This document shows positions 47,653 through 58,299 of a DNA stretch of 64,000 nucleotides, one piece after another. Position numbers and translations under genes: made by a program. Positions within the stretch are counted from its first letter, which is position 1. Each line of letters starts with the position of its first letter. Source of the DNA: Rheum nobile (taxonomy: Eukaryota; Streptophyta; Magnoliopsida; Caryophyllales; Polygonaceae); the NCBI GenBank assembly GCA_027886185.1, contig WOAB01000319.1, positions 372,001 through 436,000 of the forward strand. The letters are read 5' to 3'. Below the pieces are notes generated by a model. It searched no databases, was not told where the DNA came from, and worked only from the letters and a program-made list of their open reading frames with translations.

Positions 47653-49401
47653 CGGAAATTTCGCCTGATAACCCCCAGTTTTAGTCTTTTTCGCGAAATC
47701 TCCTCAGGTATTGACATTTTCGCCGGATAACCCTGAACTTGTATTTTTTTTTCGTGAAATACCCCTTCGTCTATATTACAGTTAACTAAACGTTAACTTA
47801 AATGAAAAAGGGGAAATAAAATAAACCCATATCTCCTCCCTCCCATGAACCTGACTCCCGACTCCCTCCCTTCAAACATATGTGAACGATCTAACACCCA
47901 ACGAATTGGGTCTTAGCGGAGACCACGAAGCCGACGACGAGGGTCTTGGCGGCGACCACGGTGCAACCTGCGAAGGAGGAAGATGAGGCTTCGGAAGACC
48001 ACAGTGGACGACGATCGACAACCACAGAAGGTTGCGTCTTCTCTTTGGTTGGAGGAGGACGCGAAGGTGGTGAGGGCTTGTACTAGTTTAGGAGCTAATT
48101 TGTGATTGAGGAGTTGGGAAGCTTAATACAGGAAAGGGTGGATTTTAGTGAGTTTGGAGCATCAGAGTGCTGAGAAGAACAAGCCGCGGGCGCGGAAAGG
48201 AAGCCGCGGGCGCGGCCCAGGAAGATCTCGCTGAGTGCTAGAAAAGGAAAGCCGCGGGCGCGGGTCAAGGGCAGCGGTTGCGGCCAAGTCATCAGACGCG
48301 AATTCTGTTTATTTTTCTATTTATTTTATTTTATTTAGGATTTTATTATTATTTCCTTAAGGATATCTTTATGTTAAGTTGTTATTAGCTAGGTTTTTAT
48401 TGAGTACGGCGGACGTACGTTATTTGGGGAGATTGAAGAACTTTTCTACGTTTTTGTTGTCTTACGAACCATGAGAAGGAACTAAACTCTTGCGCTTTGC
48501 CTGACAATTGAAGCCTTCGTTTGATTCGGTTGTAAGATTATCACACTTGTTCTACTTCTTTGAATGTTATTGATTCTCTTGAACTTAATCTCTTTGAGTT
48601 TTGCTGATTAAACTAGTCTGTGCAACTAGTAGCCATTGGTATTATTCTTCTGCTAGAGTTAGATCGTTACTGGTTGAAATATCTGATTCAGAGTAGCTTT
48701 AGAACTAAAATCAAACCCCCCTTGTTACCGTTGATGATTGGTAAACGATTCTTGCAAACAAGATAGACAGCTTGATTCCCTGTGGGTTCGACTCTTACTT
48801 GCCAGACTACATTAGTTGGATTATTGAGGTTTATTTGATAGGTACATACGACAAAAGCCTTGTCAAATCCATTTTCTGCAATTAATTTTCTAAAGTGTCA
48901 CTTTTACTATCCGAAGTAGCATCTTTTTTTTCCCATATTGACACTGTCACGAGCTTCTGGCACTCAGCGAGATCTTCCTTGGCCGCGCCCGCGGCTTGTT
49001 CTTCTCAGCACTCTGACGCTCCAAACTCAATAAAATCCACCATTTCCTGTATTAAGCTTCCCAACTCCTCAATCACAAATTAGCTCCTAAACTAGTACAA
49101 GCCCTCACCACCTTTGCGTCCTCCTCCAACCAAAGAGAAGACGCAACCTTCTGTGGTTGTCGATCGTCGTCCACTGTGGTCTTCTGAAGCCTTGTCTTCC
49201 TCCTTCGCAGGTTGCACCGTGGTCGCCGCCAAGACCCTCGTCCCCGGCTTCGTGGTCTCCGCCAAGACCCAATTTGTTGGGTGTTAGATCGTTCACATAT
49301 GTTTGAAGGGAGGGAGTCGGGAGTCAGGTTCATGGGAGGGAGGAGATATGGATTTCGCGAAAAAAAAAACTAAAATTGGGGGTTATCAAGCGAAATTTCC
49401 G
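47653..49401. mobile_element. Fold-back element with long inverted arms and a 9-bp target duplication
   Basis: The perfect 9-bp duplication ATAATAATT flanks the element (47644-47652 and 49402-49410). The ends read CGGAAATTTCGCCTGATAAC and, inward from the right, CGGAAATTTCGCTTGATAAC. The left arm (47653 to about 48250) pairs with the right arm (about 48955-49401) over several hundred bases; the right arm lacks roughly 120 bp near its end. The 9-bp duplication suggests the Mutator group. The arms contain GC-rich, gene-like sequence (GACGACGAGGGTCTTGGC, CTTTGGTTGGAGGAGG) with no recognised product, possibly a captured fragment. The loop holds LTR sequence. Confidence 0.88.
48105..48865 (+). repeat. 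Athila-like LTR inside the fold-back element
   Basis: The segment follows the order of the LTR at 7653-8884 read on its minus strand. A GC-rich palindrome block comes first (three or more GCCGCGGGCGCGG words at 48183-48265), then TTGATTCGGTTGTAAGATT, a GATCGTTACTGGTTGA segment and CCCTGTGGGTTCGACTCTTACT. It ends ACGACAAAAGCCTTGTCA at 48865. No internal retroelement sequence follows, so it is a solo or partial LTR. Its first part is included in both inverted arms. Confidence 0.65.
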
Positions 49402-49410
49402 ATAATAATT

Positions 49411-49685
49411 TTAACATCAAATTATAATGTATACCTTAAATAATTTATTCATATAAGTTAAGCAATAAGCGCAAAGTTTGATTTTAGTATACATGCGTTC
49501 ATAGTAGTATTATTAGGAATTTTCTATTGCCAACGAGATATCAAGTCGTTAGAACGTGGGTTAGGAGTGTGTGGAGTGCATGCACATGTAAAATGAATTT
49601 TGATTTCAAATTTATACTTTGGAGTGAATGACTTAAAGTTTGGTTGGAAAAGCATGTTAATGAATGTTAATATAGCTTGTTGAAG
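49411..49685. other. AT-rich spacer
   Basis: Between the fold-back element and the hAT element; nothing recognised. Confidence 0.4.
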
Positions 49686-50090
49686 CATGGTACCAGGGTC
49701 GTCCAATGAATTTTGGAGGCCATGTACGAAAATTGTTTTAATTACATCTTATAAAAGTATAAATCATATATATTATTAAACGAAGAAAGAAATATCTTTT
49801 TATCTTGTTCTAGGATTAATAATATAAACAAAATATATTATTTAAATTTTAAAAAGTTAAACCTAAACTATTATATTTATTTATATAAAAAAGAACACTT
49901 TATTAAAGATAAAAATCTAAATAAAAAAATACATTACTTTTCAATTATTTCAAAAAATAAAATAAATTTTGTACAAGAGAATAAAGAAGAATGGAAATAG
50001 AGGAAGGGGCTTACATGATTTGCATAGTCTCGTTGAAAGAAAACGGGTAGAATATTCGCACCCGGATTTTCTAGTGGCGCACCTGTTTTT

Positions 50091-50529
50091 GGGCGCATCC
50101 TGGTTGCGCCCAAAAACAGGATTTTTGTTTTCAAAAAAAAAAAAACAATTCATTGGGCGCAACCAGGGTGCGCCCAAGTGAAAGAACCGGGTTTTAAAAA
50201 AAAAACCCGGTTCATGGCCAATTTTGTTTTGTTTTTTAAAAAAAAATCTGGTTCACCTTGGGCGCATCCACGTTGCGCCCAGAAGGGAATTTTTTTTTTA
50301 AAAAATAAAATAAAATGGGCGCAACGTGGATGCGCCCAAGGAGTTTCTATTATTTTTTAGAGTTTGTGATTTAGGGTTTTTGGACGCAACCAGGTTGCGC
50401 CCAAGGGTTTTTTAGTGTGTTTTAGGGTTTGGGGTTTTCGTCCATTCGAGTACAAATCCCTAAACCCCACACACCCTTTGGGCGCAACTAGATTGCGTCC
50501 AGAATTATGGGCGCAACTAGGTTGCGCCC
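50091..50529. repeat. Left array of 21-bp GGGCGC palindromes
   Basis: Seven units of the form GGGCGCA-N7-TGCGCCC lie at about 50091, 50155, 50260, 50316, 50381, 50480 and 50509. Neighbouring spacers contain CCGGTT-type words and A or T runs. Confidence 0.85.
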
Positions 50530-50589
50530 AAGGGGTTTATAGCGTTTTTTAGGGTTTAGGGTTAGGTCTTGGGGTTTAGGGTTAGGTCT

Positions 50590-52200
50590 TGGTGTTTGGG
50601 GTTTATGGTTATATTATATAGTTATATACTATGCTTATATCATATAGTTATATACTATGCTTATATCATATAGTTATATACAATAATTATATCTTATACT
50701 TATATGACTTATATCCAATTTGGTTATATCATATCGTTATATTCTATAGTTATATACAATGATTATATGTTATAGTTATATCCAATTTGGTTATATCATA
50801 TCGTTATATTCTATAGTTATATAAAATGATTATATGTTATAGTTATATCCAATTTGGTTATATCATATCGTTATATCCTATAGTTATATATCATGATTAT
50901 ATGTTATCGTTATATTCAATTTGGTTATATCATATCGTTATATTCTATAGTTATATAAAATGATTATATGTTATAGTTATATCCAATTTGGTTATATCAT
51001 ATCGTTATATCCTATAGTTATATACCATGATTATATGTTATCGTTATATCCAATTTGGTTATATCATATCGTTATATCCAATTTGGTTATATCATATCGT
51101 TATATCTTATAGTTATATATTATGATTATATCATTTGAAAATCACATATAACTATGGTTATATCCAATTTGGTTATGTCTTATGGTCATATACTATGGTT
51201 ATACTCTATAGTTATATACTATGATTATATCTTATACTTATATGACTTATATCCAATTTGGTTATATCATATCGTTATATTCTATAGTTATATACCATGA
51301 TTATATGTTATAGTTATATCTAATTTGGTTATATCATATCGTTATATCCTATAGTTATATACCATGATTATATGTTATAGTTATATCCAATTTGGTTATA
51401 TCATATCGTTATATCCTATAGTTATATACTATGATTATATCCTTTGAAAATCACATATAAATATGGTTATATCCAATTTGGTTATGTCTTATGGTCATAT
51501 ACTACGGTTATATTCCATAGTTATATACTATGGGTATATCTTATGGTTATATTTCATAGTTATATATTATGATTATATCTTATATTACATCATATAGATA
51601 TACTATGGTTATATCATATAGTTCTATATAATGAATATATCTTATAGTTATATGTCTTATATCAAATTTGGTTATATCATATCGTTATATTATATAGTTA
51701 TATATTATGATTATATCTTATGGTTATATTATATAGTTATATACTATGGTTATATCCTATATTATATTCTAAAGTTATATACTATGGTTATATCTTATAA
51801 TTATATACTATGATTATATCTTATAGTTATATAGTATGCTTAATCATATATTATATCATATAGTTATATACTACGGTTATATCATATACTTATATAATAT
51901 GACTATATCTTATAGTTATATGTGATTTGGTTATATCCTTATAGCTATATCCTTATGATTATATTATACAGTAATAACAAAATTGGATATAACTATATGA
52001 TATAACTATAAGATATAATCATAGCATATAACTATATGATATAACCATAGTATATAAATATAGAATATAATCATGAGATATAACCAAATTGTATATAACT
52101 ATAAGATATAATCATAGTATATAACTATATGATATAACCATAGATATAACTATAAGATATAATCATAGTATATAACCATAGTAATAACTAAATTGGATAT
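50590..52200. repeat. AT-rich minisatellite with inverted second part
   Basis: From 50590 to about 51960 the plus strand repeats a unit of about 60-66 bp built from GTTATATCATATCGTTATAT and GTTATATCCAATTTGG. From about 51970 to 52200 the complementary words (ATAACCATAG, ATATAACTATAAGATATAA) appear instead. The two parts are inverted relative to each other. Confidence 0.85.
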
Positions 52201-52236
52201 AACTACAAGACATCCAAATTGGATATAAACAAATTT

Positions 52237-52489
52237 GGGCGCAACCACGATGTGCCCAGGTGTTTTTTTTTTTCCCCGAAAAAAAAAAAACACACCTGGG
52301 CGCATCATGGTTGCGCCCAAGATCAACCGGTTCAGACCCAAACCGGTTCAATAATCTTTAAAAAATTATTTTTCAAAATAAAAATAATCCACCCAGACCT
52401 TGGGCGCACCCTGGTTGCGCCCAAGGAATTGTTTTTTTTTTTTTAAAACCACCCCCCCCCCCCCAATTTGGGCGCATCCCGAATGCGCC
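52237..52489. repeat. Right array of 21-bp GGGCGC palindromes
   Basis: Four units at about 52237, 52298, 52402 and 52469, matching the left array. A C run of about 14 lies at 52451-52464. Confidence 0.85.
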
Positions 52490-52857
52490 CAAACTGGGGT
52501 GCGCCGCAAGAAATTGCGGGTGCAAATAATAATCCCCAAAGAAAATTTTAAAAAGTAAATTTTGTTTTTGGTAAGAAAAAAGTAAAATGTTTTAGGAAGG
52601 AATATAGATGCTAGAAATGAAGGTGGGGCCCACATGCTTTGGGTAAAAGTGCTATGCAGAAAAAATTAAAGTGTTCTGTTTGTGAGTCGAACTCGGGCAT
52701 CTGGGTTTTGTTTAAACTAAGGCTCCTAATTTATCATGTGAGCTATATCAAAATTGTGTTGGTATTGGGTTTTAGTAAGATATATTGGGCACCAAAAATT
52801 TGGAGGTCCTGTGCAATCGTCCACTTTGCACATGTCATGGCCAGCCCTGCATGGTAC

Positions 52858-54503
52858 ATAACTTGGACATGCACTTGTTTGTGGTAATTTTACGCTGAAG
52901 GAAATGGGGTTTACAACCCGGGAGCACGTCAACCGAGTTTAAAACATGTGTTAGGAACGTCCCATACTCTCTAGGAGAGATCTCATGAGTGTTAGCAAGG
53001 GTGATTTGATCGATCAAAAGTTTGATAGTAAACAAAGTCAAAAGTACAAAAACAAATCCCTTCAAGTCGATATTCATCCAAAGAGCCTAGAACAAGATTG
53101 GTGCGATCGTCTTATCTCCATGTCGATTTCATGCAACCTTATTAGGCTTTCGAATCTCCTTGTAGGAGGGATATGAGGGTCGAAACACAATAATCGAAAA
53201 GTGTTTTAACGCGATTCAATCTAATATTTGGGCCATTGATTTGATCATTGTCCTCATATTCGTGAAATTGATTCAACCATTTTATAAAGTTTAAGATGAA
53301 ATCAACTATGATTCATCACAAAGAGGTATTCCTCCCAACACAAACCAACCCTTACAAAAGCTAATCGATAATCGTACAACAATTACCTATTGTAACAATT
53401 TCTTCGGCTGTTTTATGTTTAAATTTCCGCAAACATTCTTGTGAAGTCTTCATAACTTAGCACAAACCAATACTTGTAAGTTGTAACAGTCAAGAAATCA
53501 CTTATGAAATATCAAAAATAAAATAAAACCAATCCTTTCGTTTATAACAATAATTTTATTTTTTAGGTAAGGCCTTTACAACACTAATTTAAAACAAGTA
53601 TACGTGCACAATACAAACGATCAAACACCTCAATCGTTAATGCCTCTTTTTTAAAATATAGGAGGTATTAGGTCATTATAACGAATAAGATGAAATTTCA
53701 AATTCATAAATTATGATTATAAAATGTTATATTTGTTCGCTAAATTTAAAAGACTTCGCATCGTAAATGTCTCTACGGAATGTCAAAGAGCACCCCATTT
53801 TTTAATAGAAACTCGAAAAGCATATAATTTGATTTGTTTGGCCGAAAGCATATAATTTGATTGAGAAAGAAAAAAAGGCACAGAATGAGCCCGGATAAAT
53901 CAATAATGCAACATCTTTAATACAAATATAATCCAAATGTTCTGCCGACTTTCTATATTTACCAATGAGGACATCAAATTTAGAAATTGGAATATCATTA
54001 ACTTTTAGCCATATCTAGAGAGGCTAGCCTTACTTGTCAAGCTCCAATAAGAGATCACAGATTCCTTCACTCATTAGTCTTGTCATTTCTTTCAGCATTT
54101 CCCCTGATTCATCTTTCGATCTCCTACCAGAATCTTGGATTTGATTTCATTTAAACTTTCCACTTTCCAGTACTATATAGAAAACACTAAAAACACGGTA
54201 AAATCACAATAAGCTGGTAAAAGAAAGGGGAATATTAGGAGATATATACTTAATTTACCATTTGCCAACTTGCATTGGTTAATCGACAAATTAACCACAG
54301 GGGTGAAGATTCATGAAGAGATACCGCCTTTATCGGCAGCCGGTGAAATTGACTAGACAAGGCAGAATATATACATATTGGAACCTTATATCTCCCCTGA
54401 TGGGCCAGATCCTTGATAAGATTCCTCTGAATTTTTTAATCTAAAGTCACTATGTTTGGACATTTCAAAAGTTCAATGGTATTATCGTGAAAATGGTTCA
54501 TAG
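52858..54503. other. AT-rich intergenic DNA
   Basis: No gene, RNA or structured repeat could be recognised between the hAT element and the copia LTR. Confidence 0.45.
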
Positions 54504-55190
54504 TTGAAGGAATTGTGTCCTTTAATCAAAGATGTAATTACTAATCATAAAATAGAACCATTTATGGAGATATTTAATCCGGTGATTTTAGATAGTCATA
54601 GTACTTTGTTAGAAGTCAACTATGATTTATAGACTATATGTTATAAAGTATGTCATAAAGTCTATTGCTATTATTATCGGGTCCTACGAGGTCACATCCT
54701 TAGAGTTTGGACTGGATCAGGTTGTTAGGAGACATATTATATAAAGTATATGATATAAAGTTATATAGGATATAACTTGAGAGATAAAGATTGTTAATAA
54801 TAAAGTGTTATTATTAATAATAAAAGAAATACTTATTTAGGAAATAAGATATCTACACATGACAATATAAAAGGAGGGCTTTTAGGAAAAGCCCATAACC
54901 CTAATTCACACCAAGAGTACGGTTGCCACCATCTCCCAAATCTCTCTTGTTCGCCTTGGATCCTCGCTCTAGCAATCGAGTCCTAGGTGATCCAGATTCA
55001 AGCTCGGGTGGACCAAATAGAGGAGTCACACGTGAGGCTCTATTCTCTCCATTCCAGCAGATTGAAACACGCATCAAGAGATATTTGATTCTTTCTATCT
55101 ATGATCTATTTGGTTTATGCATGAGATCCTTGGTTAGATGTTAGGAAAATATTTTCTGAAATTCCGCTTTACGCATCTAAAATCCCAACA
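54504..55190 (+). repeat. 5' LTR of copia element 1
   Basis: Starts TGAAGGAATTGTGTCC and ends AATCCCAACA. It matches 61163-61756 except for a small length difference (an extra 14-15 bp near 54740-54760) and scattered changes. Confidence 0.93.
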
Positions 55191-55202
55191 GTGGTATCAG
55201 TT
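55191..55202 (+). promoter_or_regulatory. Primer-binding site of copia element 1
   Basis: GTGGTATCAGTT directly after the LTR matches the TGGTATCAGAGC site for initiator tRNA-Met with two changes. Confidence 0.75.
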
Positions 55203-57153
55203 GCCTCTTGCATAAATTGATTAGATCAAGTTTAGAATTTTATGTTTTGATGCATGTTCATAATTGTCTTGATTCAAATTAAGTGGTAAATTGATATATA
55301 GGTTAATTTGCATGATTAAAATTCTGATTTTAATTGATTGGATTAAGTAAGGTTGAAGATCTTTATGAACATATATGCATGTAAAATTGATCTACCCATA
55401 CTTGATTCATGTGATTTAATTATGCAAGAGATATGATTTTTTGACATATTTTAAATCATTAGATGAAGATATGATTTTCATAAGATGAATCAACTACCCA
55501 AATTCTGATTTTTATCTAATTGTTCGGCATCTTTGATGGGTGATTTCATAAGATGATATCCTGCTTTCAATTGTTCCCGCAGTGTTGGTCAGCTTTCCAG
55601 AATTGATTTTAATAAGATATCATATCTACTTGATTTTATAAGATATCTGCTTTCAATTGTTAAATGCGGCATGTTAACTGTTTTCAATAAGAAATCATAT
55701 CTACTTTATTTCAATAAGATGATTTTATGCTTTCCACTGTTAACTGCGGCATGTCCCGCTTTAAGGAATTGTACGGCTCTCCTGCAGTGGCTGGTTCGAG
55801 CTGGACCCGGGTCGGCCCGCAGGGGCTACGTGGTTCGGTGGGAGCGGGTTGGTCCGGGTTTGACTCGGGCGCGACTCGGTCCGGTTGGGTAGATTTGGCG
55901 TTTTAGGATTATTTTCTAAACTATAAGATAAGATCTTATTCACCTAATTGGATAATATTTGATATTATCTAAATTACATAATTTCCTAAAAGTTGTTAGG
56001 ATAGATTCCCACTAGATTTAGACAATATATTTGATATCTTATCTTGTTTATGCATATCTTATCCAATAATGTATTTTAATAATTAATTATGATTACTTCT
56101 ATATATTACTTTTAATTTGAATTAAGAATTTGATATTAAATTATTTATGTCATGAGATGATTTATTTCATTTAATATGGTTTTATTTAAATTAGTTAAAT
56201 TGGTTATTACTATTAATTAGATTAATATTATTGATAATATTTGATATTATTACTGCATGCATGTGTTACTATATTATGATATTATTGCTTGCATGAGGTG
56301 ACTAGTATGGCCCACATTAGGATAGATAAATACGGTCTGCGTACCGTTATATTTTTCTTGTACACGATCTGCGTATCGTTATGTATTTTTGTAATTTAAA
56401 TTTCTGCAAGAGAGTTTATTTCAATTATATGTAAGACAAGAAAAAGAAGATCCTAAGAAAACAAAAGGATGGAGATCCATGGAGAATACTAAGGATGGAG
56501 ATCCAAGAGTAACAAGAGCCATGAAGATTAGATCTTTAATTTTGGTTTTTAGGGGCCATACTAGCGTCACATTTAATTACTGCATTACTTGAATGCTTTA
56601 TTTCCCACTTTGCATGCTTGCTTGTTTGTTTATGGTATTTTGTTCACTAGTAAATAAACAATCATTGCATGCTTAAGTCCCTTAACAGAATATTGAGATC
56701 ATGTCTTTCCATATCATAACCATGAGGCCCTTGGGATTCGTTGGATAGTTTTCGTCCTAGCGAGGTGTCCTTCCTTGACCTTGGGATAGTGCGGGTATGT
56801 CTAATAGGGGCATGCTGTCTTGGTATGGTTACACTCAACAAGAGACCAAAAGGCTCAGTTTTGGATCTTGAGGCATAAGGATGAGTCTTACATAAGATAT
56901 GGCCATCAACCAAGAATTATAAGGTGTTATAATTAGTAACGGGCTTACTTACCTTGATTACATGAGACTTGGGGAAGTGCCTTAGTACGCTCGAGTTTCA
57001 TCTAAGATAGGATCTTGGAATCATTTTACTCACAAGGGATAATATAATTGAGTAGAATGTGCAATAACTTACTGTTTATAGCTGGTCTAAATTTTAAGTT
57101 CTTGCATGTCAAGCATAATTTATCTGCATGTTTTATTCCGTTTTGTAGTTACT
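55203..57153 (+). other. Long untranslated leader of copia element 1
   Basis: Almost 2 kb separates the primer site from gag, which is long for a copia element. It is AT-rich apart from a GC-rich island at about 55785-55895 (GGGTCGGCCCGC, GGTCCGGGTTTGACTCGG). No ORF is recognised; an old insertion in the leader is possible. Confidence 0.55.
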
Positions 57154-58299
57154 ATGTCTTCTGAACACCTCAAATTCACTCTCCGCTCAATTGTTGAGAA
57201 AAATCGATTGAACGACAAGAATTTCCTTGATTGGGAAAGGAATCTGAAAATCATTCTCAGGTCTGAGGGCCAAGAGGATGTCCTTGAAACCCTCATCCCA
57301 GAGCTGACTGCCACCTCATCTGATGAGGACAAGGCACGTCACAAGAAAATATGCGAACGGGAAATGCCAGTCACTTGCCTGATGCTGGCTGCTATGGAAC
57401 CTGCTCTTCAACAGAGGTTTGAAGAACATGATGCTCATACCATTATGAAGAATCTTAGAGATCTCTTCAAGGAACAAGCCAGAATTGAGCGGTACTTGAC
57501 CCTCAAGTCCATATTACAATGCAAGCTCGAGAAAGGGAAACCAGTTGGGCCACATGTTTACAACATGATAGGCTTGTTTGACAAGATGGCTCGACTGGGT
57601 AACCCTTACAATGTTGAGACAGCTACAGATATGATCTTATACTCCCTACATGATGGATTTGCCCACTTTAGGCAGATGTATCACATGGGAGCCATGAGCA
57701 AGACTCTCAACGAGCTACACGTGATGCTCAAAACAACTGAGCAAAATGTCATGGTTGACCCTTTGAAGGAAGTTCTAATGGTCAAGGGAAAAGGGTTTAA
57801 GAAAGGGCTCTAGAAGAAGCAACATCACCAAGGGAAGGACAAGCAAGTTGCCCAACCCCAAGGGAACACCCCTAAGGTGAAAGTGGCTGCTGAGCACGAC
57901 TGTTTCTACTGCAAAGCCAAGGGGCACTGGAAGAGAAACTGCCCCAAGTACTTGGAAAACAAGAAGAGGGGAACAGTCTCCACTTCAGGTATTCATGTTA
58001 CTGAAATCTTATCAACCAAGTCTCATTATTGGGTATTAGATACCGGATGTGGTTCTCACATTATTTTGAATATGCAGGGACCAACAAATAAGAGACGGTT
58101 GCAGAAGGATGAGATAGATCTGCCCGTTGGAAATGGAGCAAGGGTTGTTGCACTTGCCATTGAATATTATAGTCTACCTCCACCTTCTGGCTTAGTTTTA
58201 GAACTTTATAATTGTTATTTTGTTCCTTCTATTACTAAGTATTTGATTTCAATTTCAGTTTTGAACCTTCAGGGTTATGATTTTGTCATTAAGAATTGA
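57154..58299 (+). pseudogene. Copia gag and protease of element 1
   Basis: From MSSEHLKFTLRSIVEKNRLN the frame gives a copia-type gag (FLDWERNLKIIL; LEKGKPVGPHVYNMI) and continues through a TAG at 57811-57813. A CCHC zinc knuckle (CFYCKAKGHWKRNC) follows, then the aspartic protease (WVLDTGCGSHI) and part of the pre-integrase region (FVIKN). The single TAG and a frame change near 58299 break the polyprotein. Confidence 0.9.

Larger units (their letters stand above)
50045..52537. mobile_element. Non-autonomous MULE nested in the hAT element
   Basis: Flanked by AAAGAAAAC (50036-50044) and AAAGAAAAT (52538-52546), a 9-bp duplication with one change. The ends read GGGTAGAATATTCGCACCC and, inward from the right, GGGGATTATTATTTGCACCC, followed on both sides by related TTTCT...GGCGCACC sequence. 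The element has no ORF of note. It consists of palindrome arrays at both ends and a long AT-rich core repeat that reverses orientation, so much of it can fold back on itself. Confidence 0.87.
49694..52849. mobile_element. hAT element (non-autonomous) interrupted by a MULE
   Basis: The perfect 8-bp duplication CATGGTAC lies at 49686-49693 and 52850-52857. The ends read CAGGGTCGTCCA and, inward from the right, CAGGGCTGGCCA, followed on both sides by similar TTTTGGAGG-type subterminal sequence. Once the nested MULE (50045-52537) is removed, about 650 bp remain with no transposase frame. The nesting shows that the hAT element is the older insertion. Confidence 0.87.

Noticed and set aside
50590..52200. 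CRISPR-like or regulatory repeat array
   Set aside because: Units are degenerate, AT-only and inside a transposon with a target duplication; this is a minisatellite.
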